The translations under genes and the position numbers were made by a program. The notes under the pieces were generated by a model. It was not told the origin of the DNA and made no database searches. It saw nothing but the letters and a program-made list of their open reading frames with translations. A stretch of 34,461 nucleotides of DNA, from the NCBI GenBank assembly GCA_913062555.1, contig CAJXVU010000038.1, forward strand, positions 1-34,461. The letters are read 5' to 3'. How positions within the stretch are numbered: position 1 is the stretch's first letter; each line of letters opens with the position of its first letter. Below are positions 34,351-34,461 of the stretch, one piece after another. This DNA is from an uncultured Bacteroidota bacterium (lineage in GTDB: Bacteria > Bacteroidota > Bacteroidia > Flavobacteriales > Flavobacteriaceae).

Positions 34351-34385
34351 CACCCGCAACAGACGTTGCGCGTTCATTAAAAACT

Positions 34386-34457
34386 GCGAAAGTAGCTCAG
34401 GGGTAGAGCATCACCTTGCCAAGGTGGGGGTCGCGGGTTCAAATCCCGTCTTTCGCT
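34386..34457 (+). tRNA. tRNA-Gly (anticodon GCC)
   Basis: A full cloverleaf is visible: acceptor 34386-34392 with 34450-34456, D stem GCTC/GAGC, anticodon stem 34411-34415 with 34423-34427, anticodon GCC at 34418-34420, and T arm GCGGG-TTCAAAT-CCCGT. The discriminator base is T, usual for glycine tRNA. The CCA end is not encoded and must be added. It reads GGC and GGU codons. The gene is close to the window edge, so further tRNAs may follow. Confidence 0.97.
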
Positions 34458-34461
34458 CTAT

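Overview
The window looks like a chromosomal segment of a marine-type or soil flavobacterium (Bacteroidota, Flavobacteriaceae). The evidence is low GC, absence of Shine-Dalgarno sequences, TTTG-N18/19-TAnnTTTG promoters before trigger factor and the tRNA, two different type IX secretion (T9SS) C-terminal sorting signals, a PorP/SprF protein, and a gene order around bamA/uppS/nadK that I recognise from this family. It is mainly a core-genome region. I see no prophage, insertion sequence, CRISPR array or resistance island.

Layout. 1-1130: the tail of a T9SS type-B cargo gene and its PorP/SprF partner, closed by a strong hairpin terminator. 1216-3064: a leftward pair encoding a von Willebrand A protein and a SIMPL-domain protein. 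3299-6905: a rightward group with a TPR-containing LytS-type histidine kinase, a LytTR response regulator and a gamma-carbonic-anhydrase-like protein. 6982-15783: a long leftward cell-envelope block, in transcription order CBS protein, nadK, DUF6089 protein, uppS, bamA, a long OmpH/Skp paralogue with a repetitive Ala/Lys-rich tail, a normal OmpH/Skp, a terminator, then murI. 15854-17719: rightward pdxJ, an alpha/beta hydrolase and a small membrane protein of the holin-4 family. 17889-21273: the protein-quality-control set tig, clpP, clpX, with a clear promoter and terminators. 21500-23852: a divergent pair, a GH3-family protein and a DUF2797 zinc-finger protein. 23941-28680: a 1579-residue secreted T9SS type-A cargo protein containing six nearly identical 82-residue repeats. 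29097-34293: a queuosine-precursor transporter, a FolK-deoxynucleoside kinase fusion, a TrmH-family RNA methylase and mutS. The window ends with a tRNA-Gly(GCC) behind its own promoter.

How the genes fit together. The leftward block joins lipid-carrier synthesis (UppS), outer-membrane protein insertion (BamA), periplasmic chaperones (OmpH/Skp) and peptidoglycan precursor supply (MurI), so it is an envelope-biogenesis locus. DUF6089 sits inside it with no known role. Trigger factor, ClpP and ClpX form the usual nascent-chain folding and proteolysis cluster.

The most unusual items are the repeat-bearing OmpH, the homogenised repeats of the T9SS cargo, the FolK-dNK fusion whose kinase half lacks the usual D/E-R-S motif, and the kinase that joins a carboxypeptidase-regulatory-like domain and TPRs to a LytS-type core. 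Several genes (the kinase, uppS, bamA, mutS) appear to use GTG or TTG starts. I found no convincing entirely new system. The family assignments come from reading the sequences, not from database searches.
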